Assembly (NCBI GenBank): GCA_000333235.1
Contig: CAPN01000029.1
Span: 16,460-80,459, forward strand
Source: Pseudoalteromonas luteoviolacea B = ATCC 29581
GTDB taxonomy: Bacteria; Pseudomonadota; Gammaproteobacteria; Enterobacterales; Alteromonadaceae
Length of the DNA: 64,000 nucleotides
Direction of reading: 5' to 3'
The translations under genes and the position numbers were made by a program. The first letter of the stretch is position 1; each line of letters opens with the position of its first letter. A model generated the notes under the pieces. That model had not been told where the DNA came from. It searched no databases and was given only the letters and a program-made list of their open reading frames with translations. Of the stretch, positions 20,779 through 32,136 are shown in pieces.

Positions 20779-23544
20779 ATGACCAAATTAAGCTTTAGAG
20801 ATAGCGTTTTAACCTTGACCTTACTGCCAACTGTTGTCATTGGCTTGTTATTAGGTAGCTATTTTACCTTAAATCGCTTTGTCGAGCTTGAACAAAATGT
20901 CGAAGCTCGAGGCACCAGCATTATTGAACCGCTTGCGGTTGCGCTTGAAGCACCACTCAAGGCGCAAGACAAAGCTCAATTACATCGCCTTTTGACCATG
21001 ACGCAAAGTCAACACGGCAACCTTATTCGATCAATAGCGATATTCGATAAACACAACAGTTTACTTCTAACAAGCAATCTACAGCCAAAGTTTGTTGATT
21101 TTAGTTTACCTGTCAACATTGGCGAATTGCACGCAACAAACGTAGAGCACCACGACACCTCAATCGTGTTTTACACGCCAATTAAACATTTCAGCCAACA
21201 AGTTGATTTATGGACAGGGCCAGTGCCAAGTAATTTAGGTGCCCTTGCAATTGAACTTAGCTTAGACGAAGCTCGAATTTCCCAACAACGAGCGGTACTA
21301 GCAAGCATCGCCATTTTGATGATCACGTTACTTGTTGCAGGGATATTCGCACTGTATTTTGGGCAACGTTTTACTCACCCGTTGCGCAAGCTCTTACTCG
21401 CGACGGATAAATTAACTGAAGGTAAACAAGACATTGGTTTAGAAACTCCAATGGAAGGGGAATTTGAATTGCTCCGTCAAGGCTTAACCAGTATCGGAGT
21501 AAAAATGGCATTTCAGAAGGAAGAAATGCAAAAACACATTGACCAAGCAACCAGTGATTATCGAGAAACGCTAGAGCAATACGAAACACAAAACATTCAG
21601 CTGAGTATTGCCAAACGTGAAGCCCAAGACGCTAACCGTGTTAAATCTGATTTTTTAGCTAAAATGAGTCACGAGTTACGTACGCCTCTCAATGGGGTAA
21701 TTGGCTTTACCCGGCAGCTCTACAAAACCCCCTTGAATCGCCATCAAAAAGATTACCTTGACACTATTGTACTGTCAGCCAACAGTTTGATGAATATCAT
21801 CTCGGATATATTGGATTTTTCAAAACTCGAAGCAGGCGCGATGGATCTGGAGCACATTCAGTTCCAACTTCGCGATGTCGTTAACGAAGTCATGACCTTA
21901 CTTGCGCCAAGTGCTCACGATAAACAACTCGAGCTTTCGGTTTACATTAATCGCCGAGTGCCTGAAAACCTCATTGGCGATCCGACTCGCTTTAAGCAAG
22001 TGCTAATTAACCTAATCAACAATGCGATTAAATTTACCGAAAAAGGCTCCGTTAAAATTGACATCGGTCACCGCATGATCGACGACCAAAGAACCTCGTT
22101 ATTGGTCTCGGTGTCTGATACTGGCGTTGGCATAGCACAAGAAAAACAAGACACGCTCTTTACGCCATTTGGCCAAGCTGACTCTAGTATTACACGTAAA
22201 TTTGGTGGCACTGGGCTTGGTTTGATCATTACCAAACACATTGTTGAAGCAATGAAAGGACGTATTACGCTAAACTCTGCCCAAGGTAATGGCACTTGTT
22301 TTACCTTCAATGCTATTTTTGATTTACCGAATCATCACTTCAACAATGATATGCCTATCAAGCCATTACAACACAAACGTGTACTGTATTTTGAAACTCA
22401 AGAGCATACTCATCAAGCCGTTGCAGCATTACTTCAAGAATGGGAAATGCAAGTCACGGCCTGTTCGGACGAAGAAACCTTCTTAAAAGCGCTAGAACCA
22501 GAATTTAACTATGACGTGTGCATTGTTGGCCATATGGCAACCGTAGACCAAATGCCTGCGCTAAAGTCCTACATTAGTAAGGTACGCAGTCAAACAGACT
22601 ATTTGTATCTTATGCTGAATACCATTTCACACAATATGCGCGAATCGCTGATTGGTTCAGGTGCAGACGCGTGTTTAAGTAAACCCGTTAATAACCGAAA
22701 GCTCTGTGAATTGTTGGCAGCTCCCTATCGTCTTGACCACCCGGATGTATCAAGCGATGAGGATCAGATGGATATTTTGCCACTAAAAGTCTTAGTTGCC
22801 GATGATAATGATGCGAATTTAAAGCTCATTACTACGTTATTAGAAGAGCAAGTTGAATCAATCGACAAGGCGCACAATGGCGCTCAAGCAATATCACTGT
22901 GTAAGTCGCACAAGTACGATATTATCTTTATGGATATTCAAATGCCGATTACAGATGGCATCACAGCGTGTAAAACCATATTAGATGCTTCATTAAATGA
23001 AGATACGCCTATTTTTGCAGTGACGGCGCACGCATTGACCACCGAAAAAGAAGAGTTACTGAAAATTGGGTTTAAAGGCTATCTCACTAAACCCATTGAT
23101 GAAGACATGCTGAAACAAACCATTTGCGATGTCAGCCAAACCGTGATCCGTGTTAATAATAAACACAGCAAAGCTAACAATGCGCCTTCTATGCCTCCTT
23201 TTGAAAGCCATTTATTAGATTGGCAACAAGCGCTGCAGCATGCGGGTGGAAAAAATGACCTTGCCCTCGAAATGCTCAATATGCTGCTACTTAGCGTTCC
23301 TGAAACGGTGAAATTACTAAAAGACGCGACTGACAGAGAAGATCATGAGCATCTACTTACCATCGTACATAAATTTCATGGCGCATGTTGCTATACCGGC
23401 GTTCCAAAACTTAAGAAGCTTTCTGAAACCCTTGAGACAGCGTTAAAACAACACGTTCCAATTAACGACTTAGAACCTGAATTGCTTGAGTTAGTTGATG
23501 AGCTTGAAAACTTATTGCGTGATTCCGGATTAGCTGCGCTATGA
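20779..23544 (+). CDS. barA: Hybrid sensor histidine kinase BarA
   Basis: 921 residues. Two membrane segments flank a periplasmic sensor (about 10-30 and 170-195), then HAMP, a HisKA domain with H298 in KMSHELRTPLNG, HATPase (FGGTGLGLIITK), a degenerate receiver, a receiver with D719 in IIFMDIQMP, and a C-terminal Hpt domain with H864 in VHKFHGACCYTG. BarA passes phosphate to UvrY/GacA and controls the Csr small-RNA circuit. It is divergent from rlmD with 76 bases between the chosen starts. The terminator follows at 23641. Confidence 0.94.
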   Translation: MTKLSFRDSVLTLTLLPTVVIGLLLGSYFTLNRFVELEQNVEARGTSIIEPLAVALEAPLKAQDKAQLHRLLTMTQSQHGNLIRSIAIFDKHNSLLLTSNLQPKFVDFSLPVNIGELHATNVEHHDTSIVFYTPIKHFSQQVDLWTGPVPSNLGALAIELSLDEARISQQRAVLASIAILMITLLVAGIFALYFGQRFTHPLRKLLLATDKLTEGKQDIGLETPMEGEFELLRQGLTSIGVKMAFQKEEMQKHIDQATSDYRETLEQYETQNIQLSIAKREAQDANRVKSDFLAKMSHELRTPLNGVIGFTRQLYKTPLNRHQKDYLDTIVLSANSLMNIISDILDFSKLEAGAMDLEHIQFQLRDVVNEVMTLLAPSAHDKQLELSVYINRRVPENLIGDPTRFKQVLINLINNAIKFTEKGSVKIDIGHRMIDDQRTSLLVSVSDTGVGIAQEKQDTLFTPFGQADSSITRKFGGTGLGLIITKHIVEAMKGRITLNSAQGNGTCFTFNAIFDLPNHHFNNDMPIKPLQHKRVLYFETQEHTHQAVAALLQEWEMQVTACSDEETFLKALEPEFNYDVCIVGHMATVDQMPALKSYISKVRSQTDYLYLMLNTISHNMRESLIGSGADACLSKPVNNRKLCELLAAPYRLDHPDVSSDEDQMDILPLKVLVADDNDANLKLITTLLEEQVESIDKAHNGAQAISLCKSHKYDIIFMDIQMPITDGITACKTILDASLNEDTPIFAVTAHALTTEKEELLKIGFKGYLTKPIDEDMLKQTICDVSQTVIRVNNKHSKANNAPSMPPFESHLLDWQQALQHAGGKNDLALEMLNMLLLSVPETVKLLKDATDREDHEHLLTIVHKFHGACCYTGVPKLKKLSETLETALKQHVPINDLEPELLELVDELENLLRDSGLAAL

Positions 23545-23640
23545 CCTATTTACGATGTGAGGGAGTTGTATTAACTAGCCTGATTTAAGAGAAATTCGCT
23601 GTCTTAACATCAAACTATTTAGTCAAAATAGTACTTATTA

Positions 23641-23674
23641 AGTTAAGAGCGCGGCCATCACCGCGCTCTTAACT
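23641..23674. terminator. Bidirectional terminator between barA and pdxJ
   Basis: A perfect 14-bp inverted repeat, AGTTAAGAGCGCGG / CCGCGCTCTTAACT, with loop CCATCA. T-rich flanks are modest (no long U run), so it may act as a stem barrier or a weak terminator. It lies between two convergent genes. Confidence 0.6.
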
Positions 23675-23701
23675 TTGCGTTTTCTCGCGTTCACACCAGT
23701 A

Positions 23702-24439
23702 TTAAATCCCTAAACGCGCATCTTGCATAAGCTTTTTCATGTCTGCAACGGCTTTAGCAAAGCCATCGATTGCTGCACGAGCAACAATCGCATGACCAAT
23801 ATTGAGCTCGTAGATCTCAGGGATTGCCGCAATAGGTTTCACGTTGTGATAATGCAAACCATGACCTGCATTGACGATTAACCCTTTACTGTGAGCGTAT
23901 TTCACACCTTCTGTAATGCGTGCTAACTCTTTTTGCTGTGCTTCATCTGTCGTAGCATCTGCATAACACCCTGTATGGATCTCAATATATGGCGCGCCGA
24001 CTTCAACGGTTGCATCTATTTGGCTTTTATCAGCATCAATAAACAAAGATACTTTAATGCCTGCTGCTGAAAGTCGTGAAACGGCATCTTTTAATTTACC
24101 GATTTGGCCTTTAACGTCTAAACCGCCTTCAGTCGTTAACTCTTCACGCTTTTCCGGTACTAAGCACACAAAGGCAGGGTTTATTTCAAGTGCAATGCCA
24201 ATCATTTCTTCAGTCACCGCGCATTCGAAATTCATGCGGGTTTGCAAGGTTTTAGCCATCACATAAACATCTCGGTCTTGAATATGGCGACGATCTTCTC
24301 GCAAGTGGATAGTGATACCATCAGCACCCGCGTGCTCAGCTACCGATGCCGCATGAACCGGATCGGGATAAGAGGTGCCTCGGGCTTGACGCAATGTAGC
24401 AACATGATCAACATTAATGCCTAATAAAATTTCTTTCAT
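23702..24439 (-). CDS. pdxJ: Pyridoxine 5'-phosphate synthase
   Basis: 245 residues, a TIM-barrel enzyme that condenses 1-deoxyxylulose 5-phosphate with 3-amino-2-oxopropyl phosphate to make vitamin B6. The N-terminus reads [20 protein letters not shown], with [18 protein letters not shown] and [14 protein letters not shown] following. It closes the lepA-lepB-rnc-era-recO-pdxJ run, 4 bases after recO, as in E. coli. Confidence 0.96.
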   Translation of the reverse strand: MKEILLGINVDHVATLRQARGTSYPDPVHAASVAEHAGADGITIHLREDRRHIQDRDVYVMAKTLQTRMNFECAVTEEMIGIALEINPAFVCLVPEKREELTTEGGLDVKGQIGKLKDAVSRLSAAGIKVSLFIDADKSQIDATVEVGAPYIEIHTGCYADATTDEAQQKELARITEGVKYAHSKGLIVNAGHGLHYHNVKPIAAIPEIYELNIGHAIVARAAIDGFAKAVADMKKLMQDARLGI

Positions 24440-24443
24440 AACC

Positions 24444-25124
24444 TTACCTTGAAATGAATAATTCTCTGGATTTTAATTCTTTATAGCCTAACAAAGGGCG
24501 CAGCACTTGGCGACTCAAAAGCTTAGCTTGCTGACGCGTTTTTACATCGGAAAAGTCATTGGCAGCAATATCCATCAGCACCTTGCCTTGATAAAACCCT
24601 TGTTCGGGAACAAATCCGACTTCACTGAGGTACCCATAGTGAAGCGCCGGCTTAATCGGTTGGCCAGTTGCGTCTACGTCAAACTCGATGCCAAACCCTA
24701 GGAGATTGAGTAACTCAAATTCGTAATTGCGCAATATCACCTCTACTTCCTCATTGTCGCACAAACGCTTTAAGTGCAATTCATATAAGGAAAACGCATC
24801 ATCAAGAGGTTCATTGATGGGCATCAATCGATAACTCAGTTCATTAAGATAAAAGCCACAGTACAACCGTTTACCGTGATCAGGTTTGTAAGCATCGAGC
24901 AATTCGAATTGATTTAAATATTTTACTTCGTGGCGCCCTGTGAAGCGGCAGAGTAACGGCGTAAAAGGCTGGAGCTGAGCATTTTGTTTGAGATGTTGCT
25001 TGCCCTTTATACGAGCAAGCATTTTGATGTGGCCGATCCCTTCAACGACTACATTAAGCATCACCGAAGAATCACTCACTGGACGACGATGCAAAAGATA
25101 GGCGCGAGCGAAATCGCTATCCAA
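24444..25124 (-). CDS. recO: DNA repair protein RecO
   Basis: 226 residues; helps load RecA onto SSB-coated gaps with RecR. The OB-fold N-terminus reads [20 protein letters not shown], followed by a helical domain with [15 protein letters not shown] and [13 protein letters not shown]. The start is TTG at 25124, immediately after the era TAA, with GAGAGG five bases upstream, so it looks translationally coupled. Order with era and pdxJ is conserved. Confidence 0.92.
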   Translation of the reverse strand: MDSDFARAYLLHRRPVSDSSVMLNVVVEGIGHIKMLARIKGKQHLKQNAQLQPFTPLLCRFTGRHEVKYLNQFELLDAYKPDHGKRLYCGFYLNELSYRLMPINEPLDDAFSLYELHLKRLCDNEEVEVILRNYEFELLNLLGFGIEFDVDATGQPIKPALHYGYLSEVGFVPEQGFYQGKVLMDIAANDFSDVKTRQQAKLLSRQVLRPLLGYKELKSRELFISR

Positions 25125-26024
25125 TTAGTCCTCTCCGTAACCTAAGCTGCGTAGTGCTCGTTCATCATCAGCCCAACCCGACTTCACTTTTACCCACAAC
25201 TCCAAAAAGACCTTGTTATCTAGCATGGCTTCAAGGTCTTTACGGGCTTCACGGCCAATTACTTTTAGTTTTTCACCTTTATTACCAATCACCATGCGCT
25301 TTTGTGAGTCTCGTTCAACTAAAATTAACGCGTTTATCTGCCATACGCCATTTTCTTGCCATTTAAATTGCTCAATTTCAACGGTTACAGAGTATGGTAG
25401 TTCATCCCCCATGAAACGCATCAATTTTTCACGCACGATCTCTGCTGCTAAAAATCGCATGGAACGGTCAGTGACATAATCTTCTGGAAAATAAAACTCA
25501 CACGCTGGCAGGCGTTTTTTCACTTCGTCTTTCACGATAGCAACATTTTTACCATTCTTTGCCGAAATTGGCACTATTGCGACAAATTCTCCTTTTTCAT
25601 GTAACCATTGCACATGAGGGATTAAGTCCGCTTTGTCTTTCACATTGTCGGCTTTATTTATTACTAATAAAATTGGGTGCCCTGTGCCTTTAATTTTATT
25701 AAGCACCATTTCATCATCTGGCGTCCAATGTGTCCCTTCAACAACAAAGATGATCAATTCAACATCACCGATTGAACTAGCCGCAGCACGGTTCATTAAG
25801 CGATTAATCGCACGCTTTTCTTCACTGTGTAATCCTGGTGTGTCAACGTACACTGCTTGATAATTATCTTCAGTGTGAATACCCAAAATACGATGGCGCG
25901 TAGTTTGTGGTTTACGTGAGGTAATGCTTACCTTTTGTTCAACGATGCAATTAAGTAACGTTGATTTACCGACATTAGGGCGACCAACAATCGCCACCAT
26001 GCCGCAATGAGTATTAGGAGTCAT
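25125..26024 (-). CDS. era: GTPase Era
   Basis: 299 residues. GTPase motifs G1 [11 protein letters not shown]3 DTPGLH and G4 NKAD are followed by a KH domain in the C-terminal third ([20 protein letters not shown]). Era binds the 3' end of 16S rRNA in 30S maturation. The start overlaps the rnc coding end by 11 bases, which indicates coupled translation with RNase III. Confidence 0.97.
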   Translation of the reverse strand: MTPNTHCGMVAIVGRPNVGKSTLLNCIVEQKVSITSRKPQTTRHRILGIHTEDNYQAVYVDTPGLHSEEKRAINRLMNRAAASSIGDVELIIFVVEGTHWTPDDEMVLNKIKGTGHPILLVINKADNVKDKADLIPHVQWLHEKGEFVAIVPISAKNGKNVAIVKDEVKKRLPACEFYFPEDYVTDRSMRFLAAEIVREKLMRFMGDELPYSVTVEIEQFKWQENGVWQINALILVERDSQKRMVIGNKGEKLKVIGREARKDLEAMLDNKVFLELWVKVKSGWADDERALRSLGYGED

Positions 26025-26691
26025 GCTTTAACTTCTTTAACGCCTTTTCAGCCGCTTTTTGCTCTGCCTTACGACGTGAGCTGCCTTTTGAGATAATACT
26101 TTCCATCCCTTCAACAATACACTCAACCGTGAATGTCTGATTATGCGCTTGGCCTTTAGTATCAACTACAGTATAGCCAGGAAGCGGTAATTTGCGGGCC
26201 TGCAAATATTCTTGAAGTAATGTTTTTGGATCTTTTTGGTTGTGGCCTGGCGAGATTTCATCCAATCTTGATTCGTACCACGCTAGCACCAGCTCAGCAC
26301 ACGTATCGATATCCGAGTCTAAGAATACGGCACCTATGATTGCCTCAACCGCATCCGCAAGTGTTGATTCACGGCGAAACCCACCGCTTTTTAATTCACC
26401 CGGACCTAAGCGCAAATAGTCACCTAAGTTAAACTCAACGCCAAATTCAGCTAAAGTTTGCCCACGCACTAACGTCGAGCGCATTCGGCTTAAGTCCCCT
26501 TCACGCGCTTTAGGAAATTTATGGAATAACGCATTTGCTATCACAAAGCTTAAGATAGAATCACCCAAAAACTCTAAACGCTCATTGTGTTGGCCTTTAA
26601 AGCTACGATGCGTCATCGCCTGCTCTAGCAACTCTGGCGAAGTAAAGGTGTAACCGATTTTATTATAAAGTTCTTTTACGTCTTTTTTCAT
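26014..26691 (-). CDS. rnc: Ribonuclease III
   Basis: 225 residues. The catalytic signature is [13 protein letters not shown] (about residues 35-47), with metal ligands around E40 and D44, and a second acidic site in [15 protein letters not shown] double-stranded RNA-binding domain occupies the C-terminal third ([19 protein letters not shown] to [14 protein letters not shown]). It processes rRNA and regulates mRNA. It lies 2 bases after lepB. Confidence 0.97.
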   Translation of the reverse strand: MKKDVKELYNKIGYTFTSPELLEQAMTHRSFKGQHNERLEFLGDSILSFVIANALFHKFPKAREGDLSRMRSTLVRGQTLAEFGVEFNLGDYLRLGPGELKSGGFRRESTLADAVEAIIGAVFLDSDIDTCAELVLAWYESRLDEISPGHNQKDPKTLLQEYLQARKLPLPGYTVVDTKGQAHNQTFTVECIVEGMESIISKGSSRRKAEQKAAEKALKKLKHDS

Positions 26692-26693
26692 TG

Positions 26694-27629
26694 TTAGTGA
26701 ATACTACCTAGGCGCTCAAACCTTACACCAGTTGGAACCCAACTTGGCAATAGGCTATCTGGGCCATTATCAAATTCAAAACTCATCCAAATGAACACCG
26801 CCTTTCCGACTAAGTTCTCTTTTGGAACGAAGCCCCACATACGGCTATCTTGGCTATTATCGCGGTTGTCACCCATCATAAAGTAACTGTCTTGTGGTAC
26901 AACCCATTCATCGGTACGAGTCCCCGGCTGTTGATAGTAGCGAGCCTTGCCTTCTAATGCTTCTGGATTAATAAGGATATCGTGAGTCTGTCCCGGTAAT
27001 GATTCTGTCACACGAACGAGTGGCATTAAACCTTGAAAAAACTCGTCACGATTTACAATGTCCATATCCACAGCATTGAATTCGCTACAAAATAAATCCC
27101 CTGACTTTTCCTGACCGTCTTCACATTTCGGTTTTATATATAAGCGCTTGTTGCGATAAACAATCCGATCTCCGGGTAAACCTATTGTGCGTTTAATGAA
27201 GTCAACTCTTTCATCTAGAGGAAATTTAAACACAACGATATCACCGCGCTCTGGTTCATCCACATCAATCAGTTGGGTACGCCAGACCGGATCTTTAACA
27301 CCATAGCTGTATTTCTGTACTAAGATGAAATCCCCAACGAGAAGTGTTGGCATCATCGAACCAGACGGAATTTGGAACGGCTCAAAAATGAACGAGCGGA
27401 AAATCGTAATTGCCGCGATCATCGGGAAAATCGATTTCGCGCCTTCCGTTATGGCAGGCACTGGTGCGATTTGCGCAATGACGTCTTCGTCTAAATCAGC
27501 TTGAGATGCACCTTGAGCAATCGCAAGGCGCTCGCGGCGTTTTGGTGCAAAGACCAAGTGGTCAATTAGCCAAATTAAACCAGAACCTAGCGTCAATAAC
27601 ACCAGAAATACTGAAAAGTAACCTGCCAT
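26694..27629 (-). CDS. lepB: Signal peptidase I
   Basis: 311 residues. Two N-terminal membrane segments are separated by a cytoplasmic loop, then the periplasmic catalytic domain carries Ser91 in [13 protein letters not shown] and Lys146 in [11 protein letters not shown], the serine-lysine dyad of this family. The C-terminal box is [17 protein letters not shown]. It removes signal peptides from secreted proteins such as the S8 protease here. It is 16 bases downstream of lepA, as in E. coli. Confidence 0.97.
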   Translation of the reverse strand: MAGYFSVFLVLLTLGSGLIWLIDHLVFAPKRRERLAIAQGASQADLDEDVIAQIAPVPAITEGAKSIFPMIAAITIFRSFIFEPFQIPSGSMMPTLLVGDFILVQKYSYGVKDPVWRTQLIDVDEPERGDIVVFKFPLDERVDFIKRTIGLPGDRIVYRNKRLYIKPKCEDGQEKSGDLFCSEFNAVDMDIVNRDEFFQGLMPLVRVTESLPGQTHDILINPEALEGKARYYQQPGTRTDEWVVPQDSYFMMGDNRDNSQDSRMWGFVPKENLVGKAVFIWMSFEFDNGPDSLLPSWVPTGVRFERLGSIH

Positions 27630-27645
27630 AGTTATTCCTTAATAC

Positions 27646-29442
27646 TTATTTTCCTACTTTCAAAATCGCTAAGAACGCGTCTTGAGGTACTTCAACGTTA
27701 CCTAACTGCTTCATACGCTTCTTACCTTCTTTTTGTTTCTGAAGTAGTTTCTTCTTGCGGCTCACGTCACCACCATAACATTTTGCAAGTACGTTTTTAC
27801 GTAATTGTTTTACAGTCGTACGAGCGATAACATGAGCACCTATAACGGCTTGAATAGCAATATCAAACTGTTGACGCGGAATAAGCTCTTTTAACGCTTC
27901 CGCTAACTGGCGACCGCGCGATTGAGCGAAATCTTTGTGCGCAATAATCGCCAATGCATCAACTCTGTCGCCATTAATCAAAATATCTACTCGAACCATA
28001 TCCGCCTCTTGGAAGCGAATAAAGTTGTAATCTAATGACGCAAAGCCACGACTCGTTGACTTTAATTTATCAAAGAAATCCATCACCACTTCGGCCATTG
28101 GCAACTCATACGTAACGGCCACTTGCTTACCGTGATAAGTCATTTTCGTCTGCATACCGCGTTTTTCGATACACAACGTAATAACGTTACCTAAGTAGTC
28201 TTGTGGAACAAGAATATTCGCCTCAACAATCGGCTCACGAATTTCTTCAATATTGTTAATCGGCGGCAAATCGCATGGATTATCAATGCGGATAACATCC
28301 CCATTTTTCAACTTGATTTCATACACTACCGTTGGGGCTGTAGTGATGAGATCCATATCATACTCACGTTCTAGTCGCTCTTGGATGATCTCCATATGTA
28401 GCATGCCTAGAAAACCAATACGGAAACCAAAACCAAGTGCTGTCGAGTTTTCTGGCTCGAATTGCAATGATGCATCATTCAAGCTCAACTTATTTAGCGC
28501 GTCACGAAATGCCTCATATTCATCAGAAGCTATCGGATACATACCTGCATATACTTGCGGTTTTACGCGTTTAAAGCCAGGTAAACGTTGCGGAGCTGGC
28601 GCTTTTACTAACGTAATCGTATCACCTACTGGTGCACCATGAATGTCTTTGATACCCGCTATCACGTACCCTACTTCACCCGTTTTTAAGAGGCCAGTTT
28701 TGGTTTGCTTCGGCGTAAAAATACCAATGTCATCAACCTGGAACGCTTGCCCCGAAGACATGATCTTAATTTTGTCATTTAAACGTAATTCACCGTGTTT
28801 AATGCGCACCAATGATACAACGCCTTGGTACGGGTCAAACCACGAGTCAATAATTAACGCTTGTAGTGGTGCATCTGGATCACCTTCTGGTGGTGGAATA
28901 TCTCGCACAAGCACTTCAAGTACTTCATCAATACCAATGCCTGTTTTTGCACTACAACGCACCGCTTCCAATGCTTCGATACCAACAATGTCTTCAATTT
29001 CTTCAGCAACACGTAGCGGATCGGCTTGCGGTAAGTCGATTTTGTTTAATACCGGTATAACCTCTAAATTCATATCAAGAGCGGTATAACAGTTCGCTAA
29101 TGTTTGCGCTTCTACACCTTGGCCAGCATCAACGACCAGTAACGCTCCTTCACATGCGGCAAGAGAGCGTGATACTTCGTACGTAAAGTCAACGTGTCCC
29201 GGCGTATCGATGAAGTTCAATTGGTATACTTCACCATCTTTTGCCGTGTAATTCAAAGTAACGCTTTGCGCTTTAATTGTGATACCACGCTCGCGCTCGA
29301 TATCCATCGAATCCAATACTTGCTGCTGCATCTCACGTTCAGTAAGGCCACCGCAGACTTGGATTAAGCGGTCTGAAAGTGTCGATTTACCATGGTCGAT
29401 ATGGGCGATGATCGAAAAGTTACGGATATGCTTGTGCTTCAT
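27646..29442 (-). CDS. lepA: Elongation factor 4 (LepA)
   Basis: 598 residues, normal length. A translational GTPase ([27 protein letters not shown]) with the LepA-specific C-terminal domain ([20 protein letters not shown]). It affects initiation and back-translocation. Several open frames antisense to it (for example 28253-28642 and 28643-29089) are composition artefacts. Confidence 0.98.
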   Translation of the reverse strand: MKHKHIRNFSIIAHIDHGKSTLSDRLIQVCGGLTEREMQQQVLDSMDIERERGITIKAQSVTLNYTAKDGEVYQLNFIDTPGHVDFTYEVSRSLAACEGALLVVDAGQGVEAQTLANCYTALDMNLEVIPVLNKIDLPQADPLRVAEEIEDIVGIEALEAVRCSAKTGIGIDEVLEVLVRDIPPPEGDPDAPLQALIIDSWFDPYQGVVSLVRIKHGELRLNDKIKIMSSGQAFQVDDIGIFTPKQTKTGLLKTGEVGYVIAGIKDIHGAPVGDTITLVKAPAPQRLPGFKRVKPQVYAGMYPIASDEYEAFRDALNKLSLNDASLQFEPENSTALGFGFRIGFLGMLHMEIIQERLEREYDMDLITTAPTVVYEIKLKNGDVIRIDNPCDLPPINNIEEIREPIVEANILVPQDYLGNVITLCIEKRGMQTKMTYHGKQVAVTYELPMAEVVMDFFDKLKSTSRGFASLDYNFIRFQEADMVRVDILINGDRVDALAIIAHKDFAQSRGRQLAEALKELIPRQQFDIAIQAVIGAHVIARTTVKQLRKNVLAKCYGGDVSRKKKLLQKQKEGKKRMKQLGNVEVPQDAFLAILKVGK

Positions 29443-29509
29443 ATACTGGATTCTAAACTCTAAAAAGTCGTTAAAAGGATCAAAGCTGAGATTTTACCCG
29501 TATTCAGGG

Positions 29510-29959
29510 CTAATCACCATCAATTTGAGTCAAAGGTAGACTAATTGGATAAATTTTTATCAATTTAATGTCGTGTTGGAAGGATTTAGTACGCGTTTTA
29601 GCAAATAGCACACCTAAACTGCCGCCAATTGCTGCACTTACCAACTGACCTGCATCACCCATTTGTAAATACTGAGCGGCAAACGCGGCTAACATAAGAG
29701 CAAAGAGTAAAGGCACAAGATATACATAAATACTGTGTTGGACTAACTTGCTGTCATCGAGTGCCAATTTCACTTTTTGACCCACCTCGACTGGTTCATC
29801 TAATTGCAGCCATAAGGTTTTTTTATCTGTTTTAAATAATTTACTAAAGACTTGTGAGCCACAGCGTCCGTTGCAACCTTCACATGGTTCTTTGGTTTGG
29901 GCTTGTAGCTCAGCTCGATTACCTTTCACAGCAACCACGGTCATCGTTTGTTCGATCAT
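29510..29959 (-). CDS. rseC: SoxR-reducing system protein RseC
   Basis: 149 residues. A cytoplasmic N-terminal part with a cysteine cluster CEGCNGRC (possible iron-sulfur or redox site) is followed by two membrane segments (VPLLFALMLAAFAAQYLQMG and VSAAIGGSLGVLFAK). Known roles are SoxR reduction (with Rsx/Rnf) and modest sigma-E effects. Its ATG overlaps the rseB stop by four bases. Confidence 0.9.
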   Translation of the reverse strand: MIEQTMTVVAVKGNRAELQAQTKEPCEGCNGRCGSQVFSKLFKTDKKTLWLQLDEPVEVGQKVKLALDDSKLVQHSIYVYLVPLLFALMLAAFAAQYLQMGDAGQLVSAAIGGSLGVLFAKTRTKSFQHDIKLIKIYPISLPLTQIDGD

Positions 29960-30906
29960 AATGGACGGGTAACTGATTCTGCGATGCTCTTGGCCGTCAT
30001 AGCTGGAATATTCCCGACTACTGATACATCAAAAGGACCTGAATTATGAACATAAATCGTCGTTGCACCTGAAGCCAAAGCACCACTTGGACGCTTACCT
30101 GGTAGTGGACGTTGTACAAACACCGAAATATCAATTAAGCCGTCTGAAAACAAATAATAGTCCGCTAGTTCATTGTTTAAGTCGAGTTTATGTCTATCCG
30201 ATTTCAGTAATTCAAACCCAGCAGGTAACCATTGTATACGCCAATTATCTTTTGCATCTAATACCCCAATGTTGTTGGATGTACTGACCGCAGGTGGAAA
30301 TTCTCGCGAGGCAATTTCAAGTAGCTGTTCAGCCGGCTCTTCCGTAATAGTCAAATGAGTCAATTGCAATTGTTCAAGCATTTCACCTGCTTGATTAACA
30401 TAGGCGGCTTTTAACAACAAAGACGATTCAACGTCAACCCACAGCCAATAATTGTATTTACTGTCGTCTTTGGATTCGATGCGCACCAGTTGAGCAGCTC
30501 GACCTGCAATTCTTCCTTTACCACCCAATACAAAATCATAATGTGCTTCAAGGATTGAGATGTCTTTGAACAATACTTCAGGGATAGGACCGGCGATACT
30601 GTCGGTGTCGAGTGCGTAAGGAGGGGTTTGTGGTTCAAAATAAATAACTCGGTTATTTACTCGTACCATCTCTAATCCAGCACCATTAAGCAAACTCAAG
30701 AATTCAAGCTCTTGACCGTCTTTGTTGCCATGAAGCCAACGATAAGGCTCCATCGCCTTTCCTTTTACCACGACGTAGGATGCGTCAAAGTTTTGTGAAT
30801 GAACGGCTTGCGCTAAACTTTGCAGCAACTGCTTTGCGCTCATTGTGTCTTGTGCATGAGCCCAAGACGCAACGAAACACATACACACAAATAACAGCTT
30901 TTTCAT
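29956..30906 (-). CDS. rseB: Sigma-E factor regulatory protein RseB
   Basis: 316 residues, with a cleavable signal peptide ending AWAHA. Periplasmic protein that binds RseA and shields it from DegS cleavage, and senses lipoprotein or LPS signals. The MucB/RseB pattern is present, including LLNGAGLEMVRVNNRVIYFE near residue 90. It starts 5 bases after rseA and overlaps rseC. Confidence 0.92.
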   Translation of the reverse strand: MKKLLFVCMCFVASWAHAQDTMSAKQLLQSLAQAVHSQNFDASYVVVKGKAMEPYRWLHGNKDGQELEFLSLLNGAGLEMVRVNNRVIYFEPQTPPYALDTDSIAGPIPEVLFKDISILEAHYDFVLGGKGRIAGRAAQLVRIESKDDSKYNYWLWVDVESSLLLKAAYVNQAGEMLEQLQLTHLTITEEPAEQLLEIASREFPPAVSTSNNIGVLDAKDNWRIQWLPAGFELLKSDRHKLDLNNELADYYLFSDGLIDISVFVQRPLPGKRPSGALASGATTIYVHNSGPFDVSVVGNIPAMTAKSIAESVTRPL

Positions 30907-30910
30907 TAAA

Positions 30911-31552
30911 TTAGTTTTGTTCCTTAGTCACATCTTGCGATGCTTTTTCGGCCTTATTTTGTTTTGCTTGAGACAATGCGTAGGCCATTCTTGATTGACG
31001 TTGATGCTCTAATACCAATGCACCAATACGCTGTTGTTGTAATTCACGTAAACCTTGTTGTGCGTTATCTATAGCCGGTTGCTCGGTAGAAAGACTCACA
31101 GGAGACACCGAACCTGTCAGCGGCATAGTTTGCAACGTTGGTAAAGTATTACCTTGCTCAACAGGTGAATTCTGCGTGTTTACACCGATTAAAGCAACTA
31201 AACAAACGCTCGCCGCAATTGCAAATTGTGCCACAGGCTTTCGAAACCGAGACAGAGGCACCACATTTGACCCCTGGTCCGAATGATTCGCCGCGGGTTG
31301 GTTTTCGAGCGCATTAAATTCATTGTTCTCATTATACGTCGGCTCGGATTCGAGCGCCTTTGCAATATTTTGTGTGATGTCTATACAAATTGCTTGTTCT
31401 TTACGAGCACGCATCGCATCACCAATCATCGCATAACGCGCAAACTGCTTCTCGTCTAGATTACTCAATGTCTCATGAGACATTGGTGCTTCGCCGTCAA
31501 ATAGCTCTGACGTTGTGTAATCTAACGGAGCGTTTTTCTTTGCATTAGTCAT
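30911..31552 (-). CDS. rseA: Anti-sigma-E factor RseA
   Basis: 213 residues. An N-terminal cytoplasmic sigma-binding domain (MSHETLSNLDEKQFARYAM) precedes one membrane segment (PVAQFAIAASVCLVALIGVN about 103-122) and a periplasmic C-terminal region. It sequesters RpoE until DegS and RseP cleave it. I chose ATG at 31552, two bases after the rpoE TGA; an in-frame TTG at 31558 would add two residues. Confidence 0.88.
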   Translation of the reverse strand: MTNAKKNAPLDYTTSELFDGEAPMSHETLSNLDEKQFARYAMIGDAMRARKEQAICIDITQNIAKALESEPTYNENNEFNALENQPAANHSDQGSNVVPLSRFRKPVAQFAIAASVCLVALIGVNTQNSPVEQGNTLPTLQTMPLTGSVSPVSLSTEQPAIDNAQQGLRELQQQRIGALVLEHQRQSRMAYALSQAKQNKAEKASQDVTKEQN

Positions 31553-31554
31553 AA

Positions 31555-32136
31555 TCAAGACTCGCTTGTTAAGGAATTTAAATTATTATCAATGGCTTCG
31601 CGAGCTCTAAAGATTCTCGATCGTACTGTTCCTACCGGACAATCCATCACCACCGCGATTTCCTCGTAACTCATACCTTCAATTTCTCTTAGCGTGATCG
31701 CAGTTTTCAAGTCTTCAGGTAATGCTTCTATTGTATTGAAGATCACATGTTTAACTTCTTCGCTCATCAGTAAGTTTTCAGGTGATGCATTAGAACGCAA
31801 TTGTTCTGCCCCATCGTAAACTTCGGCTTCTTCTGCATCGATGTCATTCGCAGGGGGCTTACGCCCTACTGCCACTAAATAATTTTTTGAACAATTCACA
31901 GCTATTCTATATAGCCAAGTATAAAACGCACTTTCACCTCTAAAATTAGGCAAAGCACGGTATGCTTTAATAAAGGTTTCTTGTGCAACATCCGCCACAT
32001 CACCATGATTACTCACATAACGTGAAATCAATGCTGCAACCTTATTTTGATACTTGGCAACCAACAAGTTAAACGCATTTTTGTCTCCTTGCTGAACGCG
32101 TTTAACTAACGCTAAATCTAAATCCTGCTCGCTCAT
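31555..32136 (-). CDS. rpoE: RNA polymerase sigma-E factor RpoE
   Basis: 193 residues, an ECF sigma factor with region 2 (DVADVAQETFIKAYRALPNF, and WLYRIAVNCSKNY) and region 4 (EIEGMSYEEIAVVMDCPVGT). It directs the envelope-stress regulon. The rpoE-rseA-rseB-rseC order matches E. coli, and a candidate self-regulated sigma-E promoter lies at 32237-32264. Confidence 0.97.
   Translation of the reverse strand: MSEQDLDLALVKRVQQGDKNAFNLLVAKYQNKVAALISRYVSNHGDVADVAQETFIKAYRALPNFRGESAFYTWLYRIAVNCSKNYLVAVGRKPPANDIDAEEAEVYDGAEQLRSNASPENLLMSEEVKHVIFNTIEALPEDLKTAITLREIEGMSYEEIAVVMDCPVGTVRSRIFRAREAIDNNLNSLTSES

Noticed and set aside
28253..29089. Two long frames antisense to lepA
   Set aside because: They are shadows of the highly conserved lepA; Ser/Pro-rich and without ribosome sites.
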